Assembly: GCF_900156685.1 (NCBI RefSeq)
Contig: NZ_FTOJ01000003.1
Span: 1-64,000, forward strand
Length of the DNA stretch: 64,000 nt
Direction: 5' to 3'
From: Chryseobacterium piscicola
GTDB taxonomy: Bacteria; Bacteroidota; Bacteroidia; Flavobacteriales; Weeksellaceae
The notes under the pieces are model-generated. The model was given only the letters and a program-made list of their open reading frames with translations. It was not told the origin of the DNA and searched no databases. Below, piece by piece: positions 34,778 through 43,904 of this stretch. How positions within the stretch are numbered: the first letter of the stretch is position 1; each line of letters starts with the position of its first letter. The translations under genes were made by a program, and so were the position numbers.

Positions 34778-35854
34778 TTAATGGTATTTTAGTTTCATTT
34801 CTGGAGTTATTTTCAATAGAGTTTCATAGATTAATTTAATAACGTTTTGAACATCGTTTTTTGAAACCATTTCTACTGTGGTGTGCATGTATCGTAAAGG
34901 TAGAGAGATAAGGGCACTAGGTACGCCACCATTAGAGTGGGCGAAAGCATCGGTATCAGTTCCTGTAGCTCTACTTGCAGCTGCTCTTTGGTAAGGAATT
35001 TTCTCAGATTTTGCAGTATCTATAATTAATTCTCTTATTTTGTGATGTACACTTGGGGCGAAAAAAACTACTGGGCCATCTCCGCATTTTTGATCGCCTT
35101 CTTTTTTCTTTTCAATCATTGGTGTTGTGGTATCATGAGTAACGTCGGTTACAATAGCGATATTGGGCTTAATGGTGTCTGCAATCATATCTGCACCATA
35201 CAAACCTACTTCTTCCTGTACCGAATTGGTGATATACAAGCCAAAAGGAATCGTTTTTTTATTTTCTTTTAAAAGTCTTGCCACTTCAGCAATCATAAAT
35301 CCACCGATTCTATTATCTAAAGCTCTGCAAACGAAATAGCGGTCGTTCATTTCAAAAAATTCGTCAGGATATGTAATCATGCAACCTACATGAATTCCCA
35401 ATTCCTCAACTTCTTCTTTTGAAATCGCACCACAATCGATGAAAATATTATCTATTTTCGGGGTAGGTTCATTTTGGTTTGCGCTTCTCGTGTGGATTGC
35501 TGGCCATCCGAAAACACCTTTTACAATACCTTTTTCGCCATGAATACTTACCACTTTTGAAGGTGCAATAGTTTGATCTGAACCGCCGTTTCTGATGACA
35601 TAAATTAACCCATCGTCTGTGATATAATTGACGTACCAAGAGATTTCGTCTGCATGAGCCTCTATAACGACTTTGAATTCTGCTTCAGCATTAATTATTC
35701 CGTAGCATGTGCCATAATGATCTACCTCTACTGTGTCTACGTAGGGTTTGATGTAGTTCATCCAAACTTCTTGACCTTTATGTTCATATCCGGTTGGTGA
35801 CGAAGTATTGAGATATTGTTCTAAAAACTTTAGAGATTTCTTTTCAAATTTCAT
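34778..35854 (-). CDS. M42-family metallopeptidase (glutamyl aminopeptidase/endoglucanase-like)
   Basis: A 358-residue cytoplasmic di-zinc aminopeptidase. Metal ligands and catalytic residues are visible in VVIEAHADEISW, RALDNRIGGF, SVQEEVGLYGADM, IAIVTDVTHDT and a final ligand in PLRYMHTTVEMV. The SSPTGYEHKGQEVW segment is typical of the start. Proteins of this family form tetrahedral dodecamers that trim peptides; some were once called endoglucanases. It sits upstream of rpe with a short gap. Confidence 0.92.
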   Translation of the reverse strand: MKFEKKSLKFLEQYLNTSSPTGYEHKGQEVWMNYIKPYVDTVEVDHYGTCYGIINAEAEFKVVIEAHADEISWYVNYITDDGLIYVIRNGGSDQTIAPSKVVSIHGEKGIVKGVFGWPAIHTRSANQNEPTPKIDNIFIDCGAISKEEVEELGIHVGCMITYPDEFFEMNDRYFVCRALDNRIGGFMIAEVARLLKENKKTIPFGLYITNSVQEEVGLYGADMIADTIKPNIAIVTDVTHDTTTPMIEKKKEGDQKCGDGPVVFFAPSVHHKIRELIIDTAKSEKIPYQRAAASRATGTDTDAFAHSNGGVPSALISLPLRYMHTTVEMVSKNDVQNVIKLIYETLLKITPEMKLKYH

Positions 35855-35906
35855 ATAAAAGGAATGATTTTTGCGTTGATTTTTTTTGATAGGAACTGTA
35901 AAAATA

Positions 35907-36614
35907 ATGATTTTAAATAAAATTTTCTTCCCTTTTCTCGTTTTTTTTGCGATGTGTACACAGGCTCAAACTGTTGATTCGTTGGGAATAAGGCCGTTAA
36001 GCCAATATCCACAAGATCAACTCCGGACTGATGAATATGGGCAAAAGTATTTTTATGATGAAAGACAAAAAGCCAAAATCTACGAAATCAATGGTGAAAC
36101 TGTTGTTGTAATGGATGAATTGCGCTTGGTAAACAAACCAAAGTTCAACAATCAATTAGACAAAAATTTTTATCTTTTTCTAAATAAAAAATTGTATCGA
36201 GTTTATCCACTTTTTTTAACGGCACTTCAGCAATATACAGATATACAGGCGGATATGCAGGATATGGATTCTGATGCAAGAAGAAAATTCGTAAGAGACC
36301 GCCAAAATATGCTTGCTGATCAATATGAAAAGCAATTAAAAGATTTAACGACAACTGAAGGACAGGTTTTTGCTAAATTAATGAATCGCGCAACAGGAAA
36401 AAATGTTTTCGAAATTATTAAAGAGTTGCGTGGTGGATGGAGCGCGTTTTGGTGGAATGTGAAAGGAAAAGTAGCAGACATTGACTTGAAGCAAAAATAC
36501 AATCCTCACGTCAACAGAACAGATGAGTTTTTAGAATCTCTCTTGCAGTCTAACTGGAATTCGGGTTATCTGCAGCCCTATCCAGGAGCAAAAAATTTTA
36601 AATATCCACGATAA
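35907..36614 (+). CDS. DUF4294-type secreted protein
   Basis: A 235-residue protein with a signal peptide (MILNKIFFPFLVFFAMCTQAQ). The mature part has ETVVVMDELRLVNKPKF, FYLFLNKKLYRVYPLFLTALQQY, a charged helical stretch with DARRKFVRDRQNML, and NRATGKNVFEIIKELRGGWSAFWWNVKGKVADIDLKQKYNPHVNRTDEFLE. This matches DUF4294, a Bacteroidota family of unknown function. I use the ATG at 35907; the frame extends to a TTG at 35886. It is divergent from the M42 peptidase gene. Confidence 0.82.
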   Translation: MILNKIFFPFLVFFAMCTQAQTVDSLGIRPLSQYPQDQLRTDEYGQKYFYDERQKAKIYEINGETVVVMDELRLVNKPKFNNQLDKNFYLFLNKKLYRVYPLFLTALQQYTDIQADMQDMDSDARRKFVRDRQNMLADQYEKQLKDLTTTEGQVFAKLMNRATGKNVFEIIKELRGGWSAFWWNVKGKVADIDLKQKYNPHVNRTDEFLESLLQSNWNSGYLQPYPGAKNFKYPR

Positions 36615-36723
36615 ATTAGAAATTAATTTTACAATTTAATATTTATTTTCATCCATTTTAAGTTTCTATTAAAGTTAGTTTTTAATTCTAACAATATCTT
36701 TTTTTAAAAATCAAGACAAAATC

Positions 36724-37596
36724 ATGCAGAAAAAATATCAAGGTCAGCCAACAATTACTCTTAATAATGGTGTGGCAATTCCATCTTTAGGTTTCGGAGT
36801 TTGGCAAATGGAAAATCTTACGCAATGTGAAGAAGCTGTAATTAATGCAATTAAATTGGGCTATAGAATGATTGATACAGCATCAATATATCTCAACGAA
36901 GTTGCTGTGGGCAAAGCAATTCAAAACTGTGGAGTTCATAGAGATGAACTTTTTATTACTTCAAAACTTTGGGTACAAGATCACGGATATGAAAATGCAA
37001 AAGGAGCTTTCCAAAGAACATTAGAAAGATTACAGCTTGATTATCTAGATATGTACCTTATTCATTGGCCTTTTGGGGATTTTTTAGATGCTTGGAAAGC
37101 TTTGGAAGAATTGTATAATGAAGGAAAAATAAAAGCTATTGGTGTTTGTAATTTTACAGTAGAAAAATTAGAAGTCTTGAAAGCTAATGCTGATATTCTG
37201 CCGGTCATTAATCAAATAGAATTACACCCAATATTCCAACAAAAAGAATTGCAAATTTATCATCGTGAAAATAACATTATTACTCAGCCTTGGAGTCCTC
37301 TTGGAAATGGTAATAAATCACTTTTGGAAACTGAAAGCTTAAAAAAAATAGCTTCTAAATATGATAAAACAGTTGCGCAGATTATTTTAAGATGGCATTT
37401 GCAAGAAGGTTTCTGCGTAATTCCAAAATCTGTTACACTTTCTAGGATTGAAGAAAATTTTAATGTTTTCAATTTTGAACTTACAGAAGAAGAAATGAAT
37501 GTGGTAAGAAGTTTAGATACTGGAAAAAGACTTTTCTTTGATCCAAAAGATCCGGAATGGGAACAAAAAATGCTCAATTCACGAGCAGATATTTAA
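36724..37596 (+). CDS. Aldo/keto reductase
   Basis: A 290-residue NADPH-dependent TIM-barrel oxidoreductase. The catalytic tetrad is visible: Asp51 and Tyr56 in MIDTASIYLNE, Lys81 in TSKLW and His114 in LIHWP. Cofactor-binding residues follow in NQIELHP, QPWSPLGNG and IPKSVTLSRIEENF. The fold resembles 2,5-diketogluconate reductase and general aldehyde reductases; the natural substrate is not evident. It stands alone with a terminator shared with the convergent thioredoxin gene. Confidence 0.92.
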   Translation: MQKKYQGQPTITLNNGVAIPSLGFGVWQMENLTQCEEAVINAIKLGYRMIDTASIYLNEVAVGKAIQNCGVHRDELFITSKLWVQDHGYENAKGAFQRTLERLQLDYLDMYLIHWPFGDFLDAWKALEELYNEGKIKAIGVCNFTVEKLEVLKANADILPVINQIELHPIFQQKELQIYHRENNIITQPWSPLGNGNKSLLETESLKKIASKYDKTVAQIILRWHLQEGFCVIPKSVTLSRIEENFNVFNFELTEEEMNVVRSLDTGKRLFFDPKDPEWEQKMLNSRADI

Positions 37597-37604
37597 TAGT
37601 AAAA

Positions 37605-37640
37605 AAACAAAGTCCGGCAAAAAAGCCGGACTTTTATTAA
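37605..37640. terminator. Bidirectional terminator between convergent genes
   Basis: AAAGTCCGGC pairs with GCCGGACTTT around six A residues, with A residues on the left flank and TTTTA on the right. It is shared by the aldo/keto reductase and the thioredoxin-like gene. Confidence 0.85.
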
Positions 37641-37659
37641 CTGTAAAAACTCTAAAGAT

Positions 37660-38820
37660 TTATAAACTTTTCAACAAGCTTTCTGTTTCTCCCACATCTT
37701 CACCCGCTGCTTTTCCTAAATTAACAGATTTTTCTGCCCAAATTTTAGCGTTTTTCTTATCTCCAAGTTTGTTATAGAGATTAGCTAAAGTATCTGTATT
37801 AGCATAGCTTTCTTCTTTTTTTATAGATTCTTGCGCCCATTTTACTGCGGTCTCAAGACCAGATTTTGAATCTACGTTTTCAAAGAAATTCCAAGAAATT
37901 TCGTTTAGCTCATTAGAAGAAAGAGTTTGGTAATCTTTATAGATTTCCAAAGCAAGAGCTTCGTAGGTTTTGAAATCTTTACCTCTTGCGGCTCTTCCCA
38001 TTTTTGCTTTTTTCAAAACTTTTTCAGCTTCTTCTTTAGATAAAAACTTCTGAGCTTCTGCTAAGAAATAGGTGTCATCCCAAGATTTTTTTTCAGCATT
38101 GTACGATTTTTTAAAAATTGCATTTACTCTTACGTTTTTATCAAATGCTTCATAATTCGCTTCAGGAAAAACTTTGATAATATCTGCTTTTCTCTCTTTG
38201 AATATTTTATACAAAGGGCTTTCTGTATTTTGAGCCGATGTCAACAACATTTGAACATCTTCCATATCAAAAGTTGATTTTTCTTTGAAGTAACGCTCAA
38301 GAACTTTTTCTGCAAATTGTGAATCATTGTAAATAGTAAGTTTTGCAAGATTTTTTAGAAATTCAGGGTTTTTTTCTCCCTTGTCAAATTTTGCTTTAAG
38401 AGTGGTAAGTCTCTTATTTGGGTCTCCTGCATCCATTGCAAACTGTATAAACTCTTTTTCTTCAACATAACCCAAAGTTCTATGTACTTCTTCGCCATCT
38501 CCGTTGATGAAAAGATATGTTGGGAAAGCTTTTACATTGTATTTCTTTGCAAGATCAATACCTTCGCCTTTTTCCATATCAATTTTGGCATTTACGAAAT
38601 TTGCGTTATAATAATCACCAACATTTTTTTTAGGAAAAATATTTTTTACCATTAATTTGCAGGGTCCGCACCAAACGGCGTATGCATCAACGAAAATAAG
38701 TTTGTTTTCTTTTTTTGCTTTTGCAAGAAGACTTTTAAAATCGCCTTCTTGAAATTTTATTCCTTGTGCGAAAGAAATTACGCTAATAAACAAGGAAGAG
38801 ATGATTGCAAGTTTTTTCAT
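37660..38820 (-). CDS. Periplasmic thioredoxin-fold protein with helical C-terminal extension
   Basis: A 386-residue protein with a signal peptide (MKKLAIISSLFISVISFAQ), a thioredoxin domain with VDAYAVWCGPCKLM (Cys51, Cys54) and the cis-Pro loop VKAFPTYLFING, and a long helical C-terminal region (residues about 150-386) that resembles TPR repeats at the end. Such proteins reduce or shuffle disulfides in the periplasm; the extension may bind partners. A -7 box TAAATTTG (38843-38850, minus strand) lies about 25 nt upstream. Confidence 0.87.
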   Translation of the reverse strand: MKKLAIISSLFISVISFAQGIKFQEGDFKSLLAKAKKENKLIFVDAYAVWCGPCKLMVKNIFPKKNVGDYYNANFVNAKIDMEKGEGIDLAKKYNVKAFPTYLFINGDGEEVHRTLGYVEEKEFIQFAMDAGDPNKRLTTLKAKFDKGEKNPEFLKNLAKLTIYNDSQFAEKVLERYFKEKSTFDMEDVQMLLTSAQNTESPLYKIFKERKADIIKVFPEANYEAFDKNVRVNAIFKKSYNAEKKSWDDTYFLAEAQKFLSKEEAEKVLKKAKMGRAARGKDFKTYEALALEIYKDYQTLSSNELNEISWNFFENVDSKSGLETAVKWAQESIKKEESYANTDTLANLYNKLGDKKNAKIWAEKSVNLGKAAGEDVGETESLLKSL

Positions 38821-38842
38821 TTAAACTAATAATTATTTTATA

Positions 38843-38850
38843 CAAATTTA
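38843..38850 (-). promoter_or_regulatory. -7 box of the thioredoxin-like gene
   Basis: TAAATTTG on the minus strand, about 22 nt before the ATG at 38820. Confidence 0.45.
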
Positions 38851-38912
38851 AAAATTATTCTATTTGTTCGTGAATAATATTGATAATTAACATTCATTAA
38901 GTTTTCAATTGA

Positions 38913-38920
38913 TATATTTG
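38913..38920 (+). promoter_or_regulatory. -7 box of the DNA glycosylase gene, 3 nt before the start codon
   Basis: TATATTTG ends at 38920 and the ATG is at 38924, which implies a leaderless transcript. The frame upstream of the ATG opens with a TTG at 38909 and would run through the box. Confidence 0.5.
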
Positions 38921-38923
38921 ATT

Positions 38924-39412
38924 ATGCAAAACAGAATTTCATCTTTTCCACCTATTATTGACCAAGAATCTAAAATCTTAATTTTAGGATCAGTTCCAGG
39001 AGTGAAATCTTTGGAAAAGCAAGAATATTACGGTCATCCACAAAACAAATTCTGGAAAATTATTTTTGAATTGTTTGAGGTGGATTTTACTGAAAATTAT
39101 GTTGAAAAAATTGAGATTTTAAAGAAAAATAAAATTGCAGTTTGGGATGCAATAGACACCTGCGAAAGGAAAGGCAGCCTTGATTCTGAAATCAGAAATG
39201 AGGAAGCCAACGATATTAAAAATCTTTTGCAAACCCATCCAAATATTCGGGCAATATTTTGTAACGGCGGAAAGTCCTATAAAAATCTGAAGAAAATTTT
39301 AGACAAAAATTCTGAAATTCCTTTATATTTATTGCCGTCAACCAGTCCGCTTCACACAATTTCATTTGAAAAGAAGCTGGAAGACTGGAAGATTTTAAAG
39401 ACCTACTTATGA
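38924..39412 (+). CDS. Deoxyinosine-type DNA glycosylase (uracil-DNA glycosylase superfamily)
   Basis: A 162-residue protein of the UDG superfamily. Motif 1 is ILGSVPGVKSLEKQEYYGHPQNKFW (residues 19-44), the second block is VWDAIDTCERKGSLDSEI, and the last motif is LPSTSPLHTISF near the end. These match the DNA-deoxyinosine glycosylase group, which removes hypoxanthine or uracil from DNA in base excision repair. The start ATG lies 3 nt after a -7 box. It overlaps the next gene by 4 bp (ATGA), so the two are translated together. Confidence 0.85.
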   Translation: MQNRISSFPPIIDQESKILILGSVPGVKSLEKQEYYGHPQNKFWKIIFELFEVDFTENYVEKIEILKKNKIAVWDAIDTCERKGSLDSEIRNEEANDIKNLLQTHPNIRAIFCNGGKSYKNLKKILDKNSEIPLYLLPSTSPLHTISFEKKLEDWKILKTYL

Positions 39413-40065
39413 AAATATTTTTATCTGCAATTTTCTGTTTTGTTTCATCGTTCCTGTTTTCTCAAAAAACCTATCATTTTGATAATTATTTAGGATACAC
39501 TTCAGAAATAAAACGAAATAAAGAAATCTCATCAAATGAGTTTTACAGTCTTATAAATTCTAAAAACCAGAGTTACAAAGCCAAGATTATTAAGGGGGAG
39601 AAAACGAGATCCGGAGTGATGATTGCAGATTATCCCAATGATATTCTGTATTATTTTGATCTCAAAAATGAAAATTTTCCGCTAAAAAATGAAGATTTTA
39701 TTTATGTAAAATCAGAGAAACTGAAAAATGTAAAAAAACAATTTGAAGATGAGTTTAACAATAGAGTCATAACCGCCGTTCCTTTGTATAATGACGGTAT
39801 TATTTTCAATTATGAAATTAAAGAATCTAAAAAAGCTGACTCTAAGAAATACAGTACGAAAGCTCTGGTCTCGTTTCACAAATATAAAGATGATCTGGCA
39901 TTTGTAGGTTTAGAAAACTTGCTTGACTTTTATGGTGTAAAAAAGAAGATTTCATTGCCAGAAAATATGATCTTAACTTCCGCAACCAGCGAATTTGATG
40001 GTGCTACAAAAAGCTTAGAATTAAAAGTGATTGAACCGGTAGAAATCATTTTCACTGTAGAATAA
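39409..40065 (+). CDS. Secreted protein of unknown function
   Basis: A 218-residue protein with a signal peptide (MKIFLSAIFCFVSSFLFSQ) and a mature part rich in Lys, Tyr and beta-prone segments. No domain is recognised; repeated pairs of the type YNDGIIFNYEI and GATKSLELKVIEPVEIIF suggest a beta-sandwich. It overlaps the DNA glycosylase gene by 4 bp, but a functional link between a DNA repair enzyme and an exported protein is not evident. Confidence 0.7.
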   Translation: MKIFLSAIFCFVSSFLFSQKTYHFDNYLGYTSEIKRNKEISSNEFYSLINSKNQSYKAKIIKGEKTRSGVMIADYPNDILYYFDLKNENFPLKNEDFIYVKSEKLKNVKKQFEDEFNNRVITAVPLYNDGIIFNYEIKESKKADSKKYSTKALVSFHKYKDDLAFVGLENLLDFYGVKKKISLPENMILTSATSEFDGATKSLELKVIEPVEIIFTVE

Positions 40066-40175
40066 AAATTCATTAAGTAATTTTAACGCGCCAAATTTTC
40101 AAATTTCATTCTCTGACAAATTATTCTCAAAATAGAGTAAATAATTATTGTGATTTTTTATTTCCTCCAAAACAC

Positions 40176-40207
40176 TTGACAAAGGGGTGTTGAATGTCGT
40201 ATATTTG
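40176..40207 (+). promoter_or_regulatory. queA promoter
   Basis: TTG (40176-40178, within TTGACA), a 21-nt spacer and TATATTTG (40200-40207) followed by C. The leader before queA is about 50 nt. Confidence 0.7.
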
Positions 40208-40261
40208 CACCTCGTAAATTACATAATGTAATTGATAATTTTTAAACCGTAATTTAAAAAA

Positions 40262-41311
40262 ATGAAAACATCAGACTTTAATTTTGACCTTCCTGAAGAG
40301 TTACTAGCAGAACATCCTGCCGAACATAGAGACGAAGCAAGATTGATGGTTTTGGATAGAAAGAACCAAACTATTACACACAAACAGTTTAAAGATGTCG
40401 TAGATTATTTTGACGAAAAAGATCTTTTTATATTCAATAATACAAAAGTTTTCCCGGCACGTCTTTACGGAAATAAAGAAAAAACAGGAGCCAAAATTGA
40501 AGTTTTCTTATTAAGAGAGCTTGATAAAGAAACCCGTGTTTGGGATGTTTTGGTAGATCCCGCTAGAAAAATCAGAATAGGTAACAAATTATTCTTTACT
40601 GAAGATGAGTCTTTAGTTGCTGAAGTAATAGATAATACTACATCCAGAGGTAGAACTTTGAGATTTTTGTATGATGGTCCTTATGAAGAATTCAGAACCA
40701 AACTAAAAGAATTGGGAGAAACACCACTTCCAAAATACATAAAAAGAGACGTTGAGCCAGAAGATGCTGAAAGATATCAAACGATTTATGCAAAGGTAGA
40801 AGGAGCTGTAGCAGCACCTACTGCAGGTCTTCACTTTTCAAGACATTTAATGAAGAGATTAGAAATCAAAGGAATTGATTTTGCTGAAGTAACGCTTCAT
40901 GTTGGTCTAGGAACATTCAACCCAATTGAGGTGGAAGATCTTTCGAAACATAAAATGGAATCTGAAGAAATTTTCATTGACGAAAAAAATGCTGAAATCA
41001 TCAACAAAGCTGTGGATGAAAATAGAAGAGTTTGTGCCGTAGGAACTACAACAATGAGAACTCTTGAAACATCTGTTTCTTCAAACAAAAAAATCTCTGC
41101 ATTCAGTGGTTGGACCAATAAATTTATTTTCCCACCACACGATTTCGGCGTTGCCAACTGTATGATTACCAATTTCCACACACCAAAATCTACATTAATG
41201 ATGATGATTGCGGCGTTTGCAGGAAAAGATTTTCTAATGCAAGCTTACGAAGAGGCTGTAAGAGAAAAATACAAGTTCTACACTTACGGTGATGCTATGT
41301 TGATTCTTTAA
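40262..41311 (+). CDS. queA: tRNA preQ1(34) S-adenosylmethionine ribosyltransferase-isomerase
   Basis: QueA moves the ribosyl part of SAM onto 7-aminomethyl-7-deazaguanine in tRNA to form epoxyqueuosine. Its 349 residues include [71 protein letters not shown] and [12 protein letters not shown], all standard. The start [16 protein letters not shown] is as in related proteins. rlmN follows after 86 bp that contain a stem with no T run, so the two may be partly co-transcribed. Confidence 0.96.
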   Translation: MKTSDFNFDLPEELLAEHPAEHRDEARLMVLDRKNQTITHKQFKDVVDYFDEKDLFIFNNTKVFPARLYGNKEKTGAKIEVFLLRELDKETRVWDVLVDPARKIRIGNKLFFTEDESLVAEVIDNTTSRGRTLRFLYDGPYEEFRTKLKELGETPLPKYIKRDVEPEDAERYQTIYAKVEGAVAAPTAGLHFSRHLMKRLEIKGIDFAEVTLHVGLGTFNPIEVEDLSKHKMESEEIFIDEKNAEIINKAVDENRRVCAVGTTTMRTLETSVSSNKKISAFSGWTNKFIFPPHDFGVANCMITNFHTPKSTLMMMIAAFAGKDFLMQAYEEAVREKYKFYTYGDAMLIL

Positions 41312-41327
41312 AAAAGAAAGCTGAAAA

Positions 41328-41360
41328 TTGGGTACTTGAAGCATTAAATTCTGTACCCAA
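41328..41360 (+). other. Inverted repeat between queA and rlmN
   Basis: TTGGGTAC (41328-41335) and GTACCCAA (41353-41360) are perfect 8-bp arms with a 17-nt loop. No T run follows, so it is not a clear terminator. It may stabilise the queA 3' end or slow polymerase. Confidence 0.4.
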
Positions 41361-41397
41361 ATTTCTAACATTATATCATCCCACATCCTACAATTTA

Positions 41398-42432
41398 ATG
41401 AAAGACATCAGAACCTTATCTCTTGATCAACTCAAAGACTATTTCGGCACTATTGGCGAAAAACCTTTCCGTGCAAAACAAGTCTACGACTGGATTTGGA
41501 GTAAAAATCTTCACTCTTTTGAAGAGATGACGAATCTTTCTAAAAATTTGAGGGAAAATCTTATTCGTGATTTTATAATGAATCCTGCGGCTGTAGACCA
41601 ATTTCAAAAATCTACAGATGGAACCATTAAAAATGGTGTAAAATTGCACGATGGATTAATGGTAGAATCTGTAATGATTCCTACAGAAACCAGAACCACA
41701 GCTTGTGTATCATCGCAAGTAGGTTGTTCCCTGAATTGTGAGTTTTGTGCAACAGCCAAGCTCAAAAGAATGAGAAATCTTGAAGTTGCAGAAATTGTAG
41801 ATCAGGTAGCACTTATTGACAGGCAGAGTAGAGAATATCACAACAGACCGCTGAGCAACATCGTGTTTATGGGAATGGGGGAGCCTATGATGAACTACAA
41901 AAATGTAGTAGAAGCCATCAAAAAAATTACTCAACCTGAAGGTTTGGGGATGTCGCCCAGAAGAATTACCGTTTCTACATCGGGGATTCCAAAAATGATT
42001 AAGATGTTGGCAGATGACGAATTGCGTGTGAAATTGGCTTTGTCTCTTCACTCTGCAGTGGAGTCTACCCGAAATGAAATCATGCCTTTCTCGGATAAAT
42101 TTCCTTTAACAGATATTATGGAGTCTCTGCAATATTGGTATAAAAAAACAGGCTCTGTCATCACCTTTGAATATTGCGTCTGGAAAGGCATCAATGATAA
42201 AGATGAAGATATAAAAGCTTTGATTAAATACTGCCGACAGGTTCCTTCAAAAGTAAATTTAATTCAGTACAACCCAATTGGTGAAGGTAAATTTGATCAC
42301 CGAAGCATTGCCGCAGAAGAAAAATACGTTCGTGAATTGGAAAAAGCCGGCGTAACTGTCATGGTAAGAAAAAGCCGTGGTGGCGACATCGATGCAGCTT
42401 GCGGACAATTGGCGAATAAGACTGCTGAATAA
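41398..42432 (+). CDS. rlmN: Dual-specificity 23S rRNA (A2503) / tRNA (A37) methyltransferase
   Basis: A radical SAM enzyme that methylates C2 of A2503 in 23S rRNA. Its 344 residues contain CSSQVGC, the cluster motif C110-SLN-C114-EF-C117 and FMGMGEPMMNYKNV. The methyl-carrying cysteine is in IDAACGQLA near the C-terminus. The start MKDIRTLSLDQLKDYF fits the family. Its stop codon shares bases with the ATG of the next gene (TAATG). Confidence 0.96.
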   Translation: MKDIRTLSLDQLKDYFGTIGEKPFRAKQVYDWIWSKNLHSFEEMTNLSKNLRENLIRDFIMNPAAVDQFQKSTDGTIKNGVKLHDGLMVESVMIPTETRTTACVSSQVGCSLNCEFCATAKLKRMRNLEVAEIVDQVALIDRQSREYHNRPLSNIVFMGMGEPMMNYKNVVEAIKKITQPEGLGMSPRRITVSTSGIPKMIKMLADDELRVKLALSLHSAVESTRNEIMPFSDKFPLTDIMESLQYWYKKTGSVITFEYCVWKGINDKDEDIKALIKYCRQVPSKVNLIQYNPIGEGKFDHRSIAAEEKYVRELEKAGVTVMVRKSRGGDIDAACGQLANKTAE

Positions 42433-42860
42433 TGATTCTTTTTTGGAGTATTCTATTTTATTCAAATTCGATTTTTGCTGTCTTTTCAATTCTCTATCTT
42501 ATTTATGAAAAAATAAAAAAGAAAGAAGCATTCAAAGGAATTTTTATGCTTGTCTTTTCACTCTTTATCATGTTTTTTTCTCAAGATAGATTGTGTAATT
42601 TAATTTTAGAAGAAATTATTACTGATCTGAAATCCGGAAAACTGGTTTTAGAGAAAAACCAAATTTTAACCAACTCAAATATCTATAACTTAGAAGTTTC
42701 ATCTCAAAAACATAATTATTCTGAAAAAACTTATGCTGTAACACTTTTACCTTCTAAAGATGATTTGATTATTAAACAAGATTATTCAAACAACAGGTTT
42801 TGGGTTTTTTATACGAAATATTATTACAGTAAACACCATGCAATTGGATACGTTAAATAA
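42432..42860 (+). CDS. Small membrane protein of unknown function
   Basis: A 142-residue protein with two hydrophobic helices near the N-terminus (FWSILFYSNSIFAVFSILYLIY and GIFMLVFSLFIMFF), followed by a soluble beta-prone part. It starts on the overlapping TAATG of rlmN, so it is translated from the same transcript. No family is recognised. Strongly polar C-terminal segments suggest a domain facing the periplasm or cytoplasm. Confidence 0.6.
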   Translation: MILFWSILFYSNSIFAVFSILYLIYEKIKKKEAFKGIFMLVFSLFIMFFSQDRLCNLILEEIITDLKSGKLVLEKNQILTNSNIYNLEVSSQKHNYSEKTYAVTLLPSKDDLIIKQDYSNNRFWVFYTKYYYSKHHAIGYVK

Positions 42861-42913
42861 CTTAAATATAATTTTGACATTTATCATTTAACAAATCTTA
42901 AAAAGAAAAACTT

Positions 42914-42921
42914 TAATTTTG
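42914..42921 (+). promoter_or_regulatory. -7 box 4 nt before the start of the beta-propeller gene
   Basis: TAATTTTG ends at 42921 and the ATG is at 42926, implying a transcript that starts at or near the ATG. A -33 TTG at the normal distance is not seen. Confidence 0.45.
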
Positions 42922-42925
42922 CCCA

Positions 42926-43804
42926 ATGAAGAAGCTTTTTCTAATCCTTTCCATCATTTTTTCGATTCTAAATTCCGCACAGCAATCTGAAATTTTTAAA
43001 CTAAAAAAATATAGAGTTTCTGCGCTGAATGATTCAATCCGTGAGACTTCAGGTTTAAGTTTTTTTAACGAAAAACTGTACACTTTCAATGATAGTGGAA
43101 ATACTCCAGAGTTGTATCAGATTGATGAAAAATCCGGAAAGATTATCAAAGTTTTGAAAGTAAATGCTGAAAATAAAGATTGGGAATCTATCGCCAACGA
43201 TGGCAAAAACTTTTATATCGGTGAATTTGGTAATAACGAAGGCACTCGCAAAGATTTAAAGATTTATAAAATTCCTTTCAATGAAAATCAACTCCAAAAT
43301 GATTCTTTGAAGACAATCTCCTTTTTTTATCCAAATCAAAAAGATTTTACTCCCAAAAATATTGCTACCGATTTTGATTTGGAATCTATGATTTATCTCA
43401 ACGGAAAAATTCATATTTTCACAAAAGAATGGGTTTCAAAATCTACGACTCATTATATTCTAGATCCAAATAATTTTGAAAAGCAAGCGGCTCAAGAAGT
43501 AGAATTTTTTAAGACAGGCTTTATGATTTCAGACGCATATTATTTTGATAAAAAACTATATGTAGTAGGTTATACCAAAAAAACAGAAGTTTATCTTACA
43601 ATTTTCTATGAAACAGAACTTGGGATTTTTTTCAAAGAAAAACCCAAGAAATATTATTTGGGAAGCGCTTTAAGCATAGGGCAAATTGAAGGAATTGCTG
43701 TAGATCATAATGGAATTTATATATCAGGAGAAAAATTTTACAATCCCATCAAAAATAGCAATGCTTTTTTCTATTTCGTCCCCAAAGGAATATTAAAATT
43801 TTAA
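42926..43804 (+). CDS. Secreted beta-propeller-like protein
   Basis: A 292-residue protein with a signal peptide (MKKLFLILSIIFSILNSAQ) and repeated blade-like segments: ETSGLSFFNEKLYTFNDSGNTPELYQID, WESIANDGKNFYIGEFGNN, DLESMIYLNGKIHIFTKEW and QIEGIAVDHNGIYISGEKF. The pattern resembles SdiA-regulated or esterase-like phytase propellers, several of which bind Ca2+. The role is unknown. The ATG lies directly after a -7 box. Confidence 0.75.
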   Translation: MKKLFLILSIIFSILNSAQQSEIFKLKKYRVSALNDSIRETSGLSFFNEKLYTFNDSGNTPELYQIDEKSGKIIKVLKVNAENKDWESIANDGKNFYIGEFGNNEGTRKDLKIYKIPFNENQLQNDSLKTISFFYPNQKDFTPKNIATDFDLESMIYLNGKIHIFTKEWVSKSTTHYILDPNNFEKQAAQEVEFFKTGFMISDAYYFDKKLYVVGYTKKTEVYLTIFYETELGIFFKEKPKKYYLGSALSIGQIEGIAVDHNGIYISGEKFYNPIKNSNAFFYFVPKGILKF

Positions 43805-43904
43805 AAAATCTAGCATTGAGATTAAAATTAATTTTCCGTTAAAATTGGAGTAAAAATTTTATCTTTGTAAGAAGTAAATATCAATTACCCATCATTCAAA
43901 AATA